Shown here: one piece after another, positions 54,331 to 63,956 of the stretch
Layout: each line of letters begins with the position of its first letter
Numbering within the stretch: position 1 is the stretch's first letter
Assembly: GCA_910575055.1 (NCBI GenBank)
Contig: CAJTDC010000007.1
Coordinates: 1-64,000, forward strand
Direction of reading: 5' to 3'
Source of the DNA: Clostridia bacterium
GTDB lineage: Bacteria > Bacillota > Clostridia > Lachnospirales > Anaerotignaceae
DNA length: 64,000 nt
Made by a program: the position numbers and the translations under genes
Notes under the pieces: model-generated
Databases searched by the model: none
Told to the model about the DNA's origin: nothing
The model's input: the letters and a program-made list of their open reading frames with translations, nothing else

Positions 54331-57300
54331 ATGGCGATTGAAAACACAACCGAAAAACGCTTTGAAGAAGATATAGAGTCCTTTTTCCTTTCTCCTGATG
54401 GAGGATATACGAAAGGCACAGAAGCATATGATGCAGAGCTGGGACTGTATGTCCATACATTGATGGATTTTATACAGCAAACACAGCCAAAGGAATGGGC
54501 AAGATTTGAAAATGCAAATAAAGTCAATCCCGTTCGTAAATTCTGCCTTGCACTGAATACAGCCTGTGATACAGATGGTCTTGTACATGTTCTTCGCTAT
54601 GGTTTTAAGCATCGTGGAATTACATTTCGTGTTTGCTACTTTCAGCCAGAGTCTAGCCTAAACCAAAATGCAGCAGATTTATATACAAAAAATATCATTC
54701 ACTGTAATCGGCAGTGGCACTATTCTGCACAAAGCAAAAAGAGCGTAGATATGGTGCTTGTCGTGAATGGGATTCCTGTTTTTGCATTTGAATTGAAAAA
54801 TCAGTACACAGGGCAGAATGCAGAAAATGCAAAACGGCAGTGGATGTATGACCGTGACCCCAGAGAAATCTGTTTCCAGTTCAATAAGCGTATTTTGGGT
54901 TATTTTTGTGTAGACCAAATGGAAGTATGGATGGCGACAAAGCTGGATGGTAAAGATACATTCTTTTTGCCATTTAATCAAGGTTCTTCTGGTGCAGGGT
55001 GTGATGGTGGGAAAGGTAATCCCCCCAACCCTGACGGATATCCAACGGCATATTTGTGGGAACAGGTTTTCCAAAAGGATAGCATGATGGAGATATTGCA
55101 AAAGTTTATCCATTTGCAAATCAAACAAGAGAAAAAGCTACTGCCTGATGGTAGTGAGAAGATTACCAAAAAGAAAATGCTGATTTTTCCTCGTTATCAC
55201 CAGCTGGATGTTGTTCACAAACTGCTGGCAGATGTCAAAGCAAATGGGGCAGGGCATAATTATCTCATTCAGCATAGTGCAGGCTCCGGAAAATCAAACT
55301 CCATTGCTTGGACAGCATATCGACTTGCTTCCCTCCATGATCAAGATAACAATGCTGTATTTCGTAGTGTGATTGTTGTAACAGACCGTACTGTTTTAGA
55401 TGCACAGTTACAAGAAACCATTTCAGGCTTTGACCATACCATAGGTGCGGTGGAAACCATTGGTGAGGATAAAAATTCCAGAGATTTACGAGATGCCATC
55501 AATCAAGGTGTGCGTATCATTGTCACTACATTGCAAAAATTCCCTGTCATTTATCAGGAAGTAGATAAAATTTCTGGCAGAAATTATGCCATTATTGTAG
55601 ATGAAGCCCATTCTTCTCAAACCGGTAATTCCGCTTTGAAATTAAAAACAGCTCTTGCAGATACAGAGCAAGCATTGCGTGAATATGCTGAGATTGAGGG
55701 CAAGGAAGAAGCGGAACTTGATCCGGATGATAAACTGATGAGGGAAATGCTGGTACATGGAAAGCATCCAAATTTGTCCTTTTTTGCATTTACTGCTACA
55801 CCAAAAGATAAAACATTGGAACTGTTTGGTACAGAATATGAAGATGGCTCTTTTCACCCATTCCATATTTACAGTATGCGACAAGCGATTGAGGAGGGTT
55901 TCATACTTGATGTACTTCAGAACTATATGACTTATGATACTTGTTTCAAAATTGCAAAAACAACAGAAGAAAACCCAGATGTACCTTCCAGCCGTGCGGC
56001 AAAAGTGATTCGCAAATATCAGGAATTACATCCATATAATATTACTCAAAAATCACAGATTATTGTGGAAACTTTTTTGGAAACGACTGCGAAAAAGATT
56101 GATGGTAAGGGGAAAATGATGGTGATTACATCATCTCGCTTGGCTGCGGTACGTTATTATCATGAAGTAAAGCGTTACATACAGGAAAAGAAATATGACA
56201 ATGTAGATGTTCTGGTTGCATTTTCTGGTGCTGTACAAGATGGTGATGATGAATATACCGAACCAAAGCTAAATGTTCGCAAAGACGGAACCCATATTTT
56301 GGAAGCACAAACAAAAGCGGAATTTCATGATAATTTTCATATCTTGATTGTAGCGGAAAAATATCAAACGGGTTTTGATGAGCCGTTGCTCCATACCATG
56401 ATTGTAGATAAGAAACTAAAAAGTGTAAAAGCAGTTCAGACACTTTCACGCTTAAATCGTACTTGTACTGGAAAATATGATACCTTTGTGTTGGATTTTG
56501 TGAACACAAAAGAAGATATTTTGGAGGCGTTCCAGCCTTTCTACCAAGAAACTTACTTGCAAGAAGAAGTGAATGTAGATTTGATTTATCAAACACAGAA
56601 AGAACTGCGAGGATATGCTGTTTATACGGATGAGGATATAGAAGCCTTTGTGAAGGAATATTCTCGTGCAGGTAGACAGGATCAAAAAGCAATGGGTCGT
56701 ATGACAAGCCTGTTAACACCTGCTGCCAACCGATATAATAAGAAAACACCAGATGAGCGTTATCAGTTTAGACGGCAGCTTCGTAGCCTCATCAAATGGT
56801 ATAGCTATATTTCCCAGATTGTGCGAATGTTTGATAAAGAGTTACACAAAGAGTTTTTATTCTGTTCTTACTTTATCAATCTCCTGCCTGTTGAAACTGT
56901 GGATATGATTGATTTAGAAGGTAAATTGAAGCTAGAATACTATAAATTACAAAAGACATTTGCTGGTGCAATTCAGCTTTCAGAACAAAAGGGGGTTTAT
57001 GAACCGGCAAAGAAAAAAGGTGCTATGGGTTTTGATGAGAAAGAACCATTAGACGAAATTATAGAAAAAATCAATGAGAAATTCAAAGGGAACTTCACAG
57101 AAGGAGATAAGGTACTTCTCAATGCACTTCGTGATAAGCTGATGAAAGATAAGAAGTTGGCAAGTATGGCGAATTCTTCCGACCCTCAGATTTTTACAGA
57201 AAGTATCTTTCCAAAGGCGTTTGGAGATGCGGCAATGGAGAGCTATACAGAATCTCAGGATACATATACTTCTTTGTTTGAGGATCAGAATAAGTACAAT

Positions 57301-57363
57301 GCCATTATGAGTGCCTTGGCAGAGGTGATTTATCAAGAATTGAGGAAAGTGAAACAACCATAA
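54331..57363 (+). CDS. hsdR: Type I restriction endonuclease subunit HsdR
   Basis: 1,010 residues. The nuclease domain has VDMVLVVNGIPVFAFELKNQ, the D...ExK active site. Two helicase lobes follow with Walker A IQHSAGSGKSNSIAWTA, the DEAH box IIVDEAHSSQTG, FFAFTATPKDKTLELFG and VQTLSRLNRTCTGK. It translocates DNA and cuts at a distance from unmethylated sites. Intact and of normal length, so the system is probably active. Confidence 0.93.
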   Translation: MAIENTTEKRFEEDIESFFLSPDGGYTKGTEAYDAELGLYVHTLMDFIQQTQPKEWARFENANKVNPVRKFCLALNTACDTDGLVHVLRYGFKHRGITFRVCYFQPESSLNQNAADLYTKNIIHCNRQWHYSAQSKKSVDMVLVVNGIPVFAFELKNQYTGQNAENAKRQWMYDRDPREICFQFNKRILGYFCVDQMEVWMATKLDGKDTFFLPFNQGSSGAGCDGGKGNPPNPDGYPTAYLWEQVFQKDSMMEILQKFIHLQIKQEKKLLPDGSEKITKKKMLIFPRYHQLDVVHKLLADVKANGAGHNYLIQHSAGSGKSNSIAWTAYRLASLHDQDNNAVFRSVIVVTDRTVLDAQLQETISGFDHTIGAVETIGEDKNSRDLRDAINQGVRIIVTTLQKFPVIYQEVDKISGRNYAIIVDEAHSSQTGNSALKLKTALADTEQALREYAEIEGKEEAELDPDDKLMREMLVHGKHPNLSFFAFTATPKDKTLELFGTEYEDGSFHPFHIYSMRQAIEEGFILDVLQNYMTYDTCFKIAKTTEENPDVPSSRAAKVIRKYQELHPYNITQKSQIIVETFLETTAKKIDGKGKMMVITSSRLAAVRYYHEVKRYIQEKKYDNVDVLVAFSGAVQDGDDEYTEPKLNVRKDGTHILEAQTKAEFHDNFHILIVAEKYQTGFDEPLLHTMIVDKKLKSVKAVQTLSRLNRTCTGKYDTFVLDFVNTKEDILEAFQPFYQETYLQEEVNVDLIYQTQKELRGYAVYTDEDIEAFVKEYSRAGRQDQKAMGRMTSLLTPAANRYNKKTPDERYQFRRQLRSLIKWYSYISQIVRMFDKELHKEFLFCSYFINLLPVETVDMIDLEGKLKLEYYKLQKTFAGAIQLSEQKGVYEPAKKKGAMGFDEKEPLDEIIEKINEKFKGNFTEGDKVLLNALRDKLMKDKKLASMANSSDPQIFTESIFPKAFGDAAMESYTESQDTYTSLFEDQNKYNAIMSALAEVIYQELRKVKQP

Positions 57364-57506
57364 TAAATATTTGAGATTGAGTAAATTCTGCTTATCTTAT
57401 TCCATAAATTGTAATGAAGTTGCATAAAAATATACTTTCGTCTGTAATAATTGAATCCTTATTTTGCAATAATCATCAGAAAGAATCTAAAATGGAAATA
57501 CTGTAA

Positions 57507-57798
57507 GAAATATTGTTAAAAGAAGGATGTTTACCTATTTTCGGGGAATGCAAAGTTTATGAAATTAAGGGAGGAAGAATGACATTAAATGCGGATGTAT
57601 ATAGAAGAAATTTTACCTATGAATATCCCGTTGTTTGTTGCAGGATTATGGTAGGGACTACAAAGCAAAGGGGAAGGCGTTAATGGATACCTTTTCAGAA
57701 GAGTGTTGTTGTATGTGCTGTATATGGAGCAGTATGAACAGGTTGACAAGAATATAAACAAAGGTATCAAAAGACTATCAATCTTGGCTATAAAATAA
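57507..57798 (+). pseudogene. Decayed, frameshifted coding remnant
   Basis: Coding-like pieces appear in successive frames: LLKEGCLPIFGECKVYEIKG leading to TLNADVYRRNFTYEYP (57507-57683), then NIPLFVAG and YGRDYKAKGKALMDTFSEE, then RVLLYVLYMEQYEQVDKNI ending at 57798. No single frame is open throughout. The family is not recognised. It is a small gene that lost function by indels after the restriction operon. Confidence 0.5.
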
Positions 57799-57827
57799 AA
57801 AAATACACGAAATGTGTATTTTTTTAT
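57795..57827. terminator. Bidirectional terminator
   Basis: ATACAC (57803-57808) pairs with GTGTAT (57814-57819); the stem extends through A7 on one side and T7 on the other, so it can act on both strands. Confidence 0.75.
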
Positions 57828-58473
57828 TTGTAAAAATTCTTATCTTATATTTGTTAATATGATAAAAATATTGAAAAAACAATATTATTTATGATAAGAT
57901 ATTTTAAAATATATTTCTATTTATACACATTATGTGATGAAAAATTGTGCTGGTATGATTGCGAAGAACTGGATCATCGATACATTATCTTGATATATAA
58001 TCAATGCTATTTTTAAAAATCAAAAAATAGAAAAATATTTATTTCACTATAGATTTAAATAAGATAGACAAAATGAATATGGTATCACAGCTTTAACATT
58101 ATTTTAAGAAAGTAAAAATGTTTAAATAAGAAAACAACTGTTGATGATGTATATTTTTCATAAGGATGTGCATTGATGTGGAAATACACACAAAAATGTT
58201 AAAGGATACCACAAGAAACGAAAGTTAAAATATAGAAAAGACAAATTATCTCCCAAGATAGTTTGTCTTATTTTTGTTGCTATATTTTATATAGACACAA
58301 ATATTTTTTGTGTGCATTACAAAGAAAATTACATATATTTGAAAGCAGTCTTGAAAAGCAAACCGTTTGTTAAGGTTTGCTTTTTTTTATTGCTCAATAA
58401 ACCAAGAGCTCCCCCATCTCTGATTTAAATTTGCCAATTACAAAAAAATCAAATTTGAATCGGAGGAATCAAT
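57828..58473. other. A+T-rich gap with two terminators, no gene seen
   Basis: No convincing reading frame. Two hairpins: AAGACAAA...TTTGTCTT (58238-58269, followed by ATTTTTG) and AAAGCAAACC...GGTTTGCTTT (58355-58383, followed by T-run). The composition is closer to the host than to the rest of the ICE, suggesting remnants of an earlier insertion. Confidence 0.6.
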
Positions 58474-58887
58474 ATGAGTAAAGAAACTGAAAAACAATAT
58501 TTTGTACAAGTTAGAAACAAACTGATAGAGGTAAATCGTGATGTATATGAAGAACTGTATCAAGATCAATTATATGAAAAGAATCAAGAAAGAAAAAGAA
58601 GAAGAAAAAATGTTCTGAGTTTGGATGCGATGAATGAAGAAAAGGGTGAGGTTTATGACTTTGTCCCTGATGTTCGTTCCAATACTGAGGAAGAAGCGAT
58701 AAAGCGTATTATGATAACCAAGATCAGTAGAATTCTAACAGAGATAGATAAAGAGAATGTTATATTACTGAAGTATATTTACGAATACTCAGAATCTGAA
58801 ATAGCGTCTGTATTAGGTATTTCGCAAGCTGCAGTAAGCAAAAGAAAACATAAAATATTGGAGTATCTCAGATCTTACATGTCATAA
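58474..58887 (+). CDS. Sigma-factor-like regulator with region 4 helix-turn-helix
   Basis: 137 residues, CGGAGGAAT ribosome site. The C-terminal 50 residues are a sigma-70 region-4 domain: ENVILLKYIYEYSESEIASV followed by LGISQAAVSKRKHKILEYL. The N-terminal part is charged and includes RKRRRKNVLSLDAM. Proteins of this type sit next to the recombinase genes in Tn1549/Tn916-like elements and probably control excision or transfer genes. A strong terminator follows. Confidence 0.8.
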   Translation: MSKETEKQYFVQVRNKLIEVNRDVYEELYQDQLYEKNQERKRRRKNVLSLDAMNEEKGEVYDFVPDVRSNTEEEAIKRIMITKISRILTEIDKENVILLKYIYEYSESEIASVLGISQAAVSKRKHKILEYLRSYMS

Positions 58888-59013
58888 GATTAGATAAATG
58901 ATTTTGAAAAAAGGATACTAATTTCAATGAAATAACACATAAAAAATAAATAAATCTAAATCATAAAATTGTGCAATACAGCAAAAAAGAAAAAGTTTTA
59001 TGATTTTGGTTAT

Positions 59014-59055
59014 AAAAACCCTTCATAGTGACCTGATATATGAAGGGTTTTTTAT
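59014..59055 (+). terminator. Terminator after the sigma-like gene
   Basis: AAAACCCTTCATA pairs with TATGAAGGGTTTT, a 13-bp stem, followed by TTTATTTT. Confidence 0.9.
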
Positions 59056-59084
59056 TTTCACCTTTCTATGTTCTTTGAAAACCG

Positions 59085-59460
59085 AATATCCGGCAATATA
59101 AATACGTTACTCTGTTCATCCTGAGAGGGAAAAGCAGTACCATACAGTACGCCATGACAATTCGTTACAACAGGATATGAAATAAATACTTTTATGCTGA
59201 TCCGTTGATCTGTAATACATAATTCGAGCGATTTTTGCTGTATGGGGATGATCTTTTGGCAGGATCAGATGCCATGACCTGAACAGAGCTACAATGATAC
59301 TTCCGCCGAGTCCCAGACATCGCAAGGACGGCGGAGGTGAGATGCCTATGTGTGCAGCCAAGCACAGTTTATATTGCTGCCCAGTGTCGGGGGAGTAGTG
59401 TCAAATACGGCAAATTTAAGTCAGAACAGCATGCCGCAGGATAGCGGCATGCGTTTATGA
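59085..59460 (+). other. Structured non-coding stretch, candidate ncRNA or recombination-control region
   Basis: No reading frame with a ribosome site. It holds several strong stems: CTTCCGCCG...CGGCGGAGG with inner TCC/GGA (59300-59337), TGTGC/GCACA (59351-59366), and a perfect 9-bp stem GCATGCCGC/GCGGCATGC (59429-59452). GATC-containing inverted repeats lie near 59200-59265. It is richer in G+C than the flanks. Located just upstream of the SHOCT-like and recombinase genes. Confidence 0.45.
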
Positions 59461-59528
59461 CTTTTCATCAGTGGTAAAGAGTTGACCTTTGATGAAAGGT
59501 TATAAAGAACCAAAAAGGAGGAATTAAT

Positions 59529-59705
59529 ATGTCAAATGATCAACTGCAAAACGAGATCAAATATCAACTTTCAAAAGTTATGCTTTTGAAAATGCTTTCC
59601 AAGAATCTGATTACAGAAGAAGAATATATGCAAATTGATGCACGGAACAGAAAGTCATTTCAATCAGAAAGTACACAAATATATCAAAAAATGATAGATG
59701 TGTAA
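59529..59705 (+). CDS. SHOCT-like small protein
   Basis: 58 residues from ATG 59529 with AAGGAGGAATT upstream. MSNDQLQNEIKYQLSKVMLL, then LITEEEYMQIDARNRKSF is the pattern of the SHOCT-like small proteins found before recombinase genes in Tn1549-type elements; the second half carries the short amphipathic LIxxxEFxxxK-type helix. It may help or regulate the recombinases. It ends 42 bp before the first of them. Confidence 0.75.
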   Translation: MSNDQLQNEIKYQLSKVMLLKMLSKNLITEEEYMQIDARNRKSFQSESTQIYQKMIDV

Positions 59706-59747
59706 CTGAAAAAGAGGTATTGTTTGCTGGAAAGGAGGAAAGACCAT

Positions 59748-61337
59748 ATGAAAGAAAAGGTCAAAATCATAGAGCCTGCAATGAAACAAACAGAAGAAAA
59801 AGCACAAAAAAATGTCTGTGCCTATTGTAGGGTAAGCACAAACATTGCTCATCAAGTTGGCTCCTATGAATCTCAGCAAACATACTACGAAAATATGATA
59901 CAAAGCAAAGCTGGATGGAACTTTGTAGGCATCTATGCAGACTATGCCAAAAGCGGAACAAAAGAAAAAGGGCGTACAGAGTTTGAAAGAATGCTGGATG
60001 ACTGCGAAACGGGAGAAATTGACATCATCTGTACCAAGTCCATATCCAGATTTGCCAGAAACACAGTTGAATGTATACAGATAGTACGTAAGCTGAAGGA
60101 GAAAAACATAGATGTGTACTTTGAAAAAGAAAACATCCATACGCTTTCTGAAAAGAGCGAACTTCTGCTGTCTATATACAGTTCTGTTGCACAGGCAGAA
60201 TCAGAAAGTATCTCGGCAAATCAAAAATGGGGGATACAGAAAAGATTCTTGGATGGCACTTACATTCTGTCAAATCCTGCTTATGGGTATCACACAGATA
60301 CAGTTGGATTGCTGATACTAGAACAAGAGAAAGCAGCTGTTGTCAGATTTATATTCGAGGAATATCTGGAGGGCAAAGGAACATGGCTGATTGCGAAAAG
60401 CCTGAATGAACAAGGCATCCCTACCAAAACAGGAAAAAGCAACTGGATACCGATTACCATACATAAAATATTGAAAAATCCGGTCTATACAGGTGATTTG
60501 CTTCTACAAAAAACATACAGTGAAGATACCGTGCCGTTTCGCAGAAGAAAAAATCAAGGCGAGTACCGTCAGGTGTTGATTGAAAATGACCATGAACCTA
60601 TTGTAACCCATGAAGAATATGAGCTTGTGCAGACAATGATGGCACAGAAAATACATTGTTCCGATCGTAAAAAAGAGCAAAGAGAACAGACAGAAGAATC
60701 CGAATTTAAGACAAAAGTAGTCTGCGGATTGTGCAGCTCAAATTTCAATCGACAGGTGAAGCCGGAAAGAACAGGAAAAGTCAATATCACATGGAGTTGC
60801 AGCAGACGGATTAAAACGAAAGAATTATGTGAGAATGATATTATCAAAGAAAGTGAACTGGAAAAAGCCTTTGTAACTGTGTGGAATAAATTATCCAGCA
60901 ACTGTGATGAAATCTTAATACCGCTTATGGCAGAACTGGAAGACTTACAAACAACGCCAATAGTCAGAGAAAAACTGGAAATATTAGAAAAACAAATACA
61001 AGAGCAGATCAAGCAGAGAGATATCCTCAATCGACTAGCACAAGAGGGGCATATCGACTCTGCTTTTTATATGGAACAGCAAAACATCATAGAAAATAAG
61101 CTGAGGGAATACAGAAAGGAAAAAGATACCTGCCTTCTAAAATCCAAACAGCGAAAAGAGGCAAGACAGACAAAAGAGCTTATTAAGCTGATACAAAAAG
61201 AACCGGAATATATAGAAAAATATGAGAAACGGCTGTTTGAAGCAGTTATCAAGCAGGTTGTTGTAAATCGAAATCAAGAATTGGTATTCATACTGAAAAA
61301 TGGGCTTGCATTAACAGAAAGAAGGGAAAAAACATGA
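59748..61337 (+). CDS. Large serine recombinase 1
   Basis: 529 residues from ATG 59748 (AAAGGAGGAAA upstream). Catalytic domain 1-150 with Ser30 in VCAYCRVST and the SISRFARNTVECIQIVRKL segment; recombinase DNA-binding domain about 170-290 (NEQGIPTKTGKSNWIPITI); zinc ribbon with VCGLCSSNF and WSCSRR; then a coiled coil. Complete by all visible motifs. The stop overlaps the start of the second recombinase gene (ATGA). Confidence 0.92.
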   Translation: MKEKVKIIEPAMKQTEEKAQKNVCAYCRVSTNIAHQVGSYESQQTYYENMIQSKAGWNFVGIYADYAKSGTKEKGRTEFERMLDDCETGEIDIICTKSISRFARNTVECIQIVRKLKEKNIDVYFEKENIHTLSEKSELLLSIYSSVAQAESESISANQKWGIQKRFLDGTYILSNPAYGYHTDTVGLLILEQEKAAVVRFIFEEYLEGKGTWLIAKSLNEQGIPTKTGKSNWIPITIHKILKNPVYTGDLLLQKTYSEDTVPFRRRKNQGEYRQVLIENDHEPIVTHEEYELVQTMMAQKIHCSDRKKEQREQTEESEFKTKVVCGLCSSNFNRQVKPERTGKVNITWSCSRRIKTKELCENDIIKESELEKAFVTVWNKLSSNCDEILIPLMAELEDLQTTPIVREKLEILEKQIQEQIKQRDILNRLAQEGHIDSAFYMEQQNIIENKLREYRKEKDTCLLKSKQRKEARQTKELIKLIQKEPEYIEKYEKRLFEAVIKQVVVNRNQELVFILKNGLALTERREKT

Positions 61338-62209
61338 GTGGAAAAAGAATACCTTACGGATATCAACTCAAAGATGGAATCATTGAAGCAGATGAGGAAA
61401 CAGGCCAAATGGTACAGGAAATATTTGAAACATACAGCAGAGGCATACCAGTAGCTAGGCTAAAAGACCATATCCAAGGCTTGAAACTGCATCGTACAAA
61501 AATCAGCGATATACTACGTGATATCAGATACCTTGGTGACGAGAATATACCAAAGATTATTGAGAAAGACTTGTTTGAAGCAGTTCAGCAAAGAAGAAAA
61601 GAACGCTTAAAAGAAATAGGTAAAGAGAAATCATATCTCTATCATAAAGACACCTTCATGTTAGGCGATAAAATAAAATGCGGAGAGTGTGGAAGCGATT
61701 ACCACTGCTATAAGCATGGGAGCACGCAAATATGGGATTGCAGCAGGCGGTTGGTAAAAGGCAGAGTTACTTGCAGAAACCAACGTATACAAGAAGAACA
61801 GATCATCAACTTGTTAACAAAGGTTATCAAGAAGCTGAAAAAACAGCCTGCGTTGATTCGAAAAGTAACTATAGAATCAAGGAAAAATAACAGCAGAATC
61901 AAAGCAGTAGAAAGAGAAATTGAGATGATGAAAAACAGTCAAAACTATGCAGTAGACGATTTGCTAAGGCTGATTTATAAAAAGGCATCTCTCCAATATG
62001 AACTATCAGATGATGGATCGGTAGAATACTATACAAAAAAGATTGAGAAATTGATTCAGCAGCGGAAAAATGAAGAAACAACAGAACCAGATACAGACCT
62101 GCTTGATGCTATCATCAAAAATATTGTCATCTATCAAGATGGCAGAGTGCAATTCATTCTGAAAAATGGTGCTATTGTAGAAGAAAAGGAAGGTGAGCGG
62201 TATGAGTGA
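61334..62209 (+). CDS. Serine recombinase 2, DNA-binding parts only
   Basis: 291 residues. It starts directly at the recombinase domain (GKRIPYGYQLKDGIIEADEE), with zinc ribbon KCGECGSDYHC and WDCSRRL and a coiled-coil end. The resolvase catalytic domain with its serine is absent. Overlapping start and stop codons on both sides (61334-61337, 62202-62209) show translation as a set of three. Such a protein could bind att sites or form mixed synaptic complexes without cutting. Confidence 0.88.
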   Translation: MSGKRIPYGYQLKDGIIEADEETGQMVQEIFETYSRGIPVARLKDHIQGLKLHRTKISDILRDIRYLGDENIPKIIEKDLFEAVQQRRKERLKEIGKEKSYLYHKDTFMLGDKIKCGECGSDYHCYKHGSTQIWDCSRRLVKGRVTCRNQRIQEEQIINLLTKVIKKLKKQPALIRKVTIESRKNNSRIKAVEREIEMMKNSQNYAVDDLLRLIYKKASLQYELSDDGSVEYYTKKIEKLIQQRKNEETTEPDTDLLDAIIKNIVIYQDGRVQFILKNGAIVEEKEGERYE

Positions 62210-63812
62210 AAGGAAAATTACAGTTATTCCACCAAAAATCAATCTGAATACAGCGAAAAAGCAGGAAGTCAAGCTATTGAATGTTGCAGCATATTGCAGA
62301 GTCAGTACGGCACAGGAAGAACAGGAAACCAGCTATGAAGCACAGGTATCCTATTACACAAAGATGATTACAGAAAATCCAAGCTGGAACTTTGTAGGTA
62401 TCTATGCGGATGATGGAATCTCTGGAACAAATACGAAAAAAAGAGATGACTTCAATGCGATGATGGATAGATGTTTACAAAAAGGTCATTCGATAGATAT
62501 GATACTGACAAAATCCATCAGCAGGTTTGCCAGAAATACTGTGGATTGCTTGTCATGTATACGAAAACTAAAAGAAAAGAACATTGCCATATACTTTGAA
62601 AAAGAAAATATCAATACATTAGAATCAACAGGGGAATTGTTGATTACGATACTCAGCAGCCAGGCACAGGAAGAAAGCCGTAATATCAGCGAAAACGTAA
62701 AATGGGGATTAAAGCGAAAATATGAAAAGGGAGAGGTACTGGTCAGAAGAATGTTTGGATACCGAAAAGGAGCAGATGGACAGCTGTATGTAGTGCCGGA
62801 AGAAGCAGAAGCAGTCCGTATGATTTATGGCAAGTATTTGGAAGGTGAAAGCATGAACAGCATTGCCCGTATACTGAAAGAAAATGGTATAAAAACTATA
62901 AGAGGCAATGCAGAATGGAATGTCAGTTCCATTCGTACAATTCTGATAAACGAAAAGTACATCGGCGACGCTATGGCACAGAAAACATTTACTACTGACT
63001 ATCTGACCAAAGAGCGAAAAGAGAACAGAGGGGAACTTCAAAAATATTATGTGGAAAATGCTCATGAGGCAATCATACCAAGAGAGGTATTCTATAAAGT
63101 TCAGGAAGAACTGAATCAACGGGCTAACGTATATAAGAAATCAAACAGTAAACAGGAAGCTGAAGTGAAGGGTAAACATACTGGAAAATATGCTCTATCC
63201 AAGATCACAGTCTGTAAAGAATGTGGATGTGAGTACCGCAGACAGATCTGGTCTAAGTATGGGGAAAAGAAGGTCGTATGGAGATGTGAAAACAGGTTGA
63301 GAAATGGAACAAGATACTGCAAAAACTCTCCAACCATAGAGGAGAGCGTATTACATAGGGCTATCCTACACGCTATCAACAGAGTATTGAAAAATAAAGA
63401 AGATTTTGTTCAGACATTTAGAAAAAATATAGTCACATCCCTGACATATGGCACAGAGAATACGGAATATGCTGAAGAAAAGAAAAAACTGCAGAAAGCT
63501 ATGGCAGAACTGATACAGGAACAGGCTAAGCAGAACGGCGATGAATCCACCTTTGAAGAACGCTGTCAGGCAATCGCTACACAGATGGAAGCATTGGAAA
63601 TGAAGCAAATCAAAGAAGCACGCAAAACCGAAGAAGGTAGCAAAATCGACGCAATCAATAGGTTTCTGGGAAAAACAGACTGCGTACTGACAGAATATGA
63701 TGATAAACTGGTACGCCGGCTGATACAGAATATCTATGTAGTCAATGCCGCCAAGGTAGAAGTGGTATTTAAATCAGGAATCATAGTAGAAGAGGTCCTT
63801 CCAGAATCTTAA
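62202..63812 (+). CDS. Large serine recombinase 3
   Basis: 536 residues from ATG 62202 (GGAAGGTGAG upstream). Catalytic domain with Ser35 in VAAYCRVSTAQEEQ and TKSISRFARNTVDCLSCIRK; recombinase domain with RRMFGYRKGADGQLYVVPEE; zinc ribbon VCKECGCEYRRQ and WRCENRLRNGTRYCK; coiled coil after that. Complete. It ends about 125 bp before the right attachment repeat. Confidence 0.92.
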   Translation: MSERKITVIPPKINLNTAKKQEVKLLNVAAYCRVSTAQEEQETSYEAQVSYYTKMITENPSWNFVGIYADDGISGTNTKKRDDFNAMMDRCLQKGHSIDMILTKSISRFARNTVDCLSCIRKLKEKNIAIYFEKENINTLESTGELLITILSSQAQEESRNISENVKWGLKRKYEKGEVLVRRMFGYRKGADGQLYVVPEEAEAVRMIYGKYLEGESMNSIARILKENGIKTIRGNAEWNVSSIRTILINEKYIGDAMAQKTFTTDYLTKERKENRGELQKYYVENAHEAIIPREVFYKVQEELNQRANVYKKSNSKQEAEVKGKHTGKYALSKITVCKECGCEYRRQIWSKYGEKKVVWRCENRLRNGTRYCKNSPTIEESVLHRAILHAINRVLKNKEDFVQTFRKNIVTSLTYGTENTEYAEEKKKLQKAMAELIQEQAKQNGDESTFEERCQAIATQMEALEMKQIKEARKTEEGSKIDAINRFLGKTDCVLTEYDDKLVRRLIQNIYVVNAAKVEVVFKSGIIVEEVLPES

Positions 63813-63937
63813 ATGAAAAGCAAAAGAAAGATTGGAATACACAAGGAAGATAATGTGTGAATGATAAATGATAGGGTTCACTTTGTATGAAACGAGAGAA
63901 TCTTTAGTTATAAATTAGAGAGAAGTTCAAATCAAAA

Positions 63938-63945
63938 TCTAAAAG
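63938..63945. other. Probable attR core (TCTAAAAG)
   Basis: Exact match to 19026-19033. It is followed at once by GGGTGATTTAC and a TTG start, so the repeat contributes to the ribosome site (AAAAGGGTG) of the flanking gene. Confidence 0.6.
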
Positions 63946-63956
63946 GGTGATTTACA

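Larger units (their letters stand above)
19026..63945 (+). mobile_element. Integrative conjugative element, Tn1549/CTn type, about 44.9 kb
   Basis: Bounded by the 8-bp repeat TCTAAAAG. Contents are a full conjugation set (relaxase, VirD4, VirB4, VirB6, VirB3-like, VirB2-like, NlpC/P60), the accessory DUF families usual for Tn1549-like elements (DUF3846, DUF3849, DUF4314, DUF6103), and three serine recombinases at the right end. Base composition rises visibly inside the element. Almost all genes point the same way; the exception is the XRE regulator. Cargo: adhesin/sortase module, Fic toxin-antitoxin, HipA-like kinase, type I restriction system. Loss of some genes suggests decay of accessory regions, but the transfer and integration cores look intact. 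Confidence 0.9.

Noticed and set aside
57585-57770. 61-codon minus-strand frame
   Set aside because: Low complexity, lies over the decayed plus-strand remnant and has no ribosome site.
19026-63945. Insertion sequences (IS elements) inside the ICE
   Set aside because: No transposase motifs were found; the only recombinases are the three serine enzymes at the right end.
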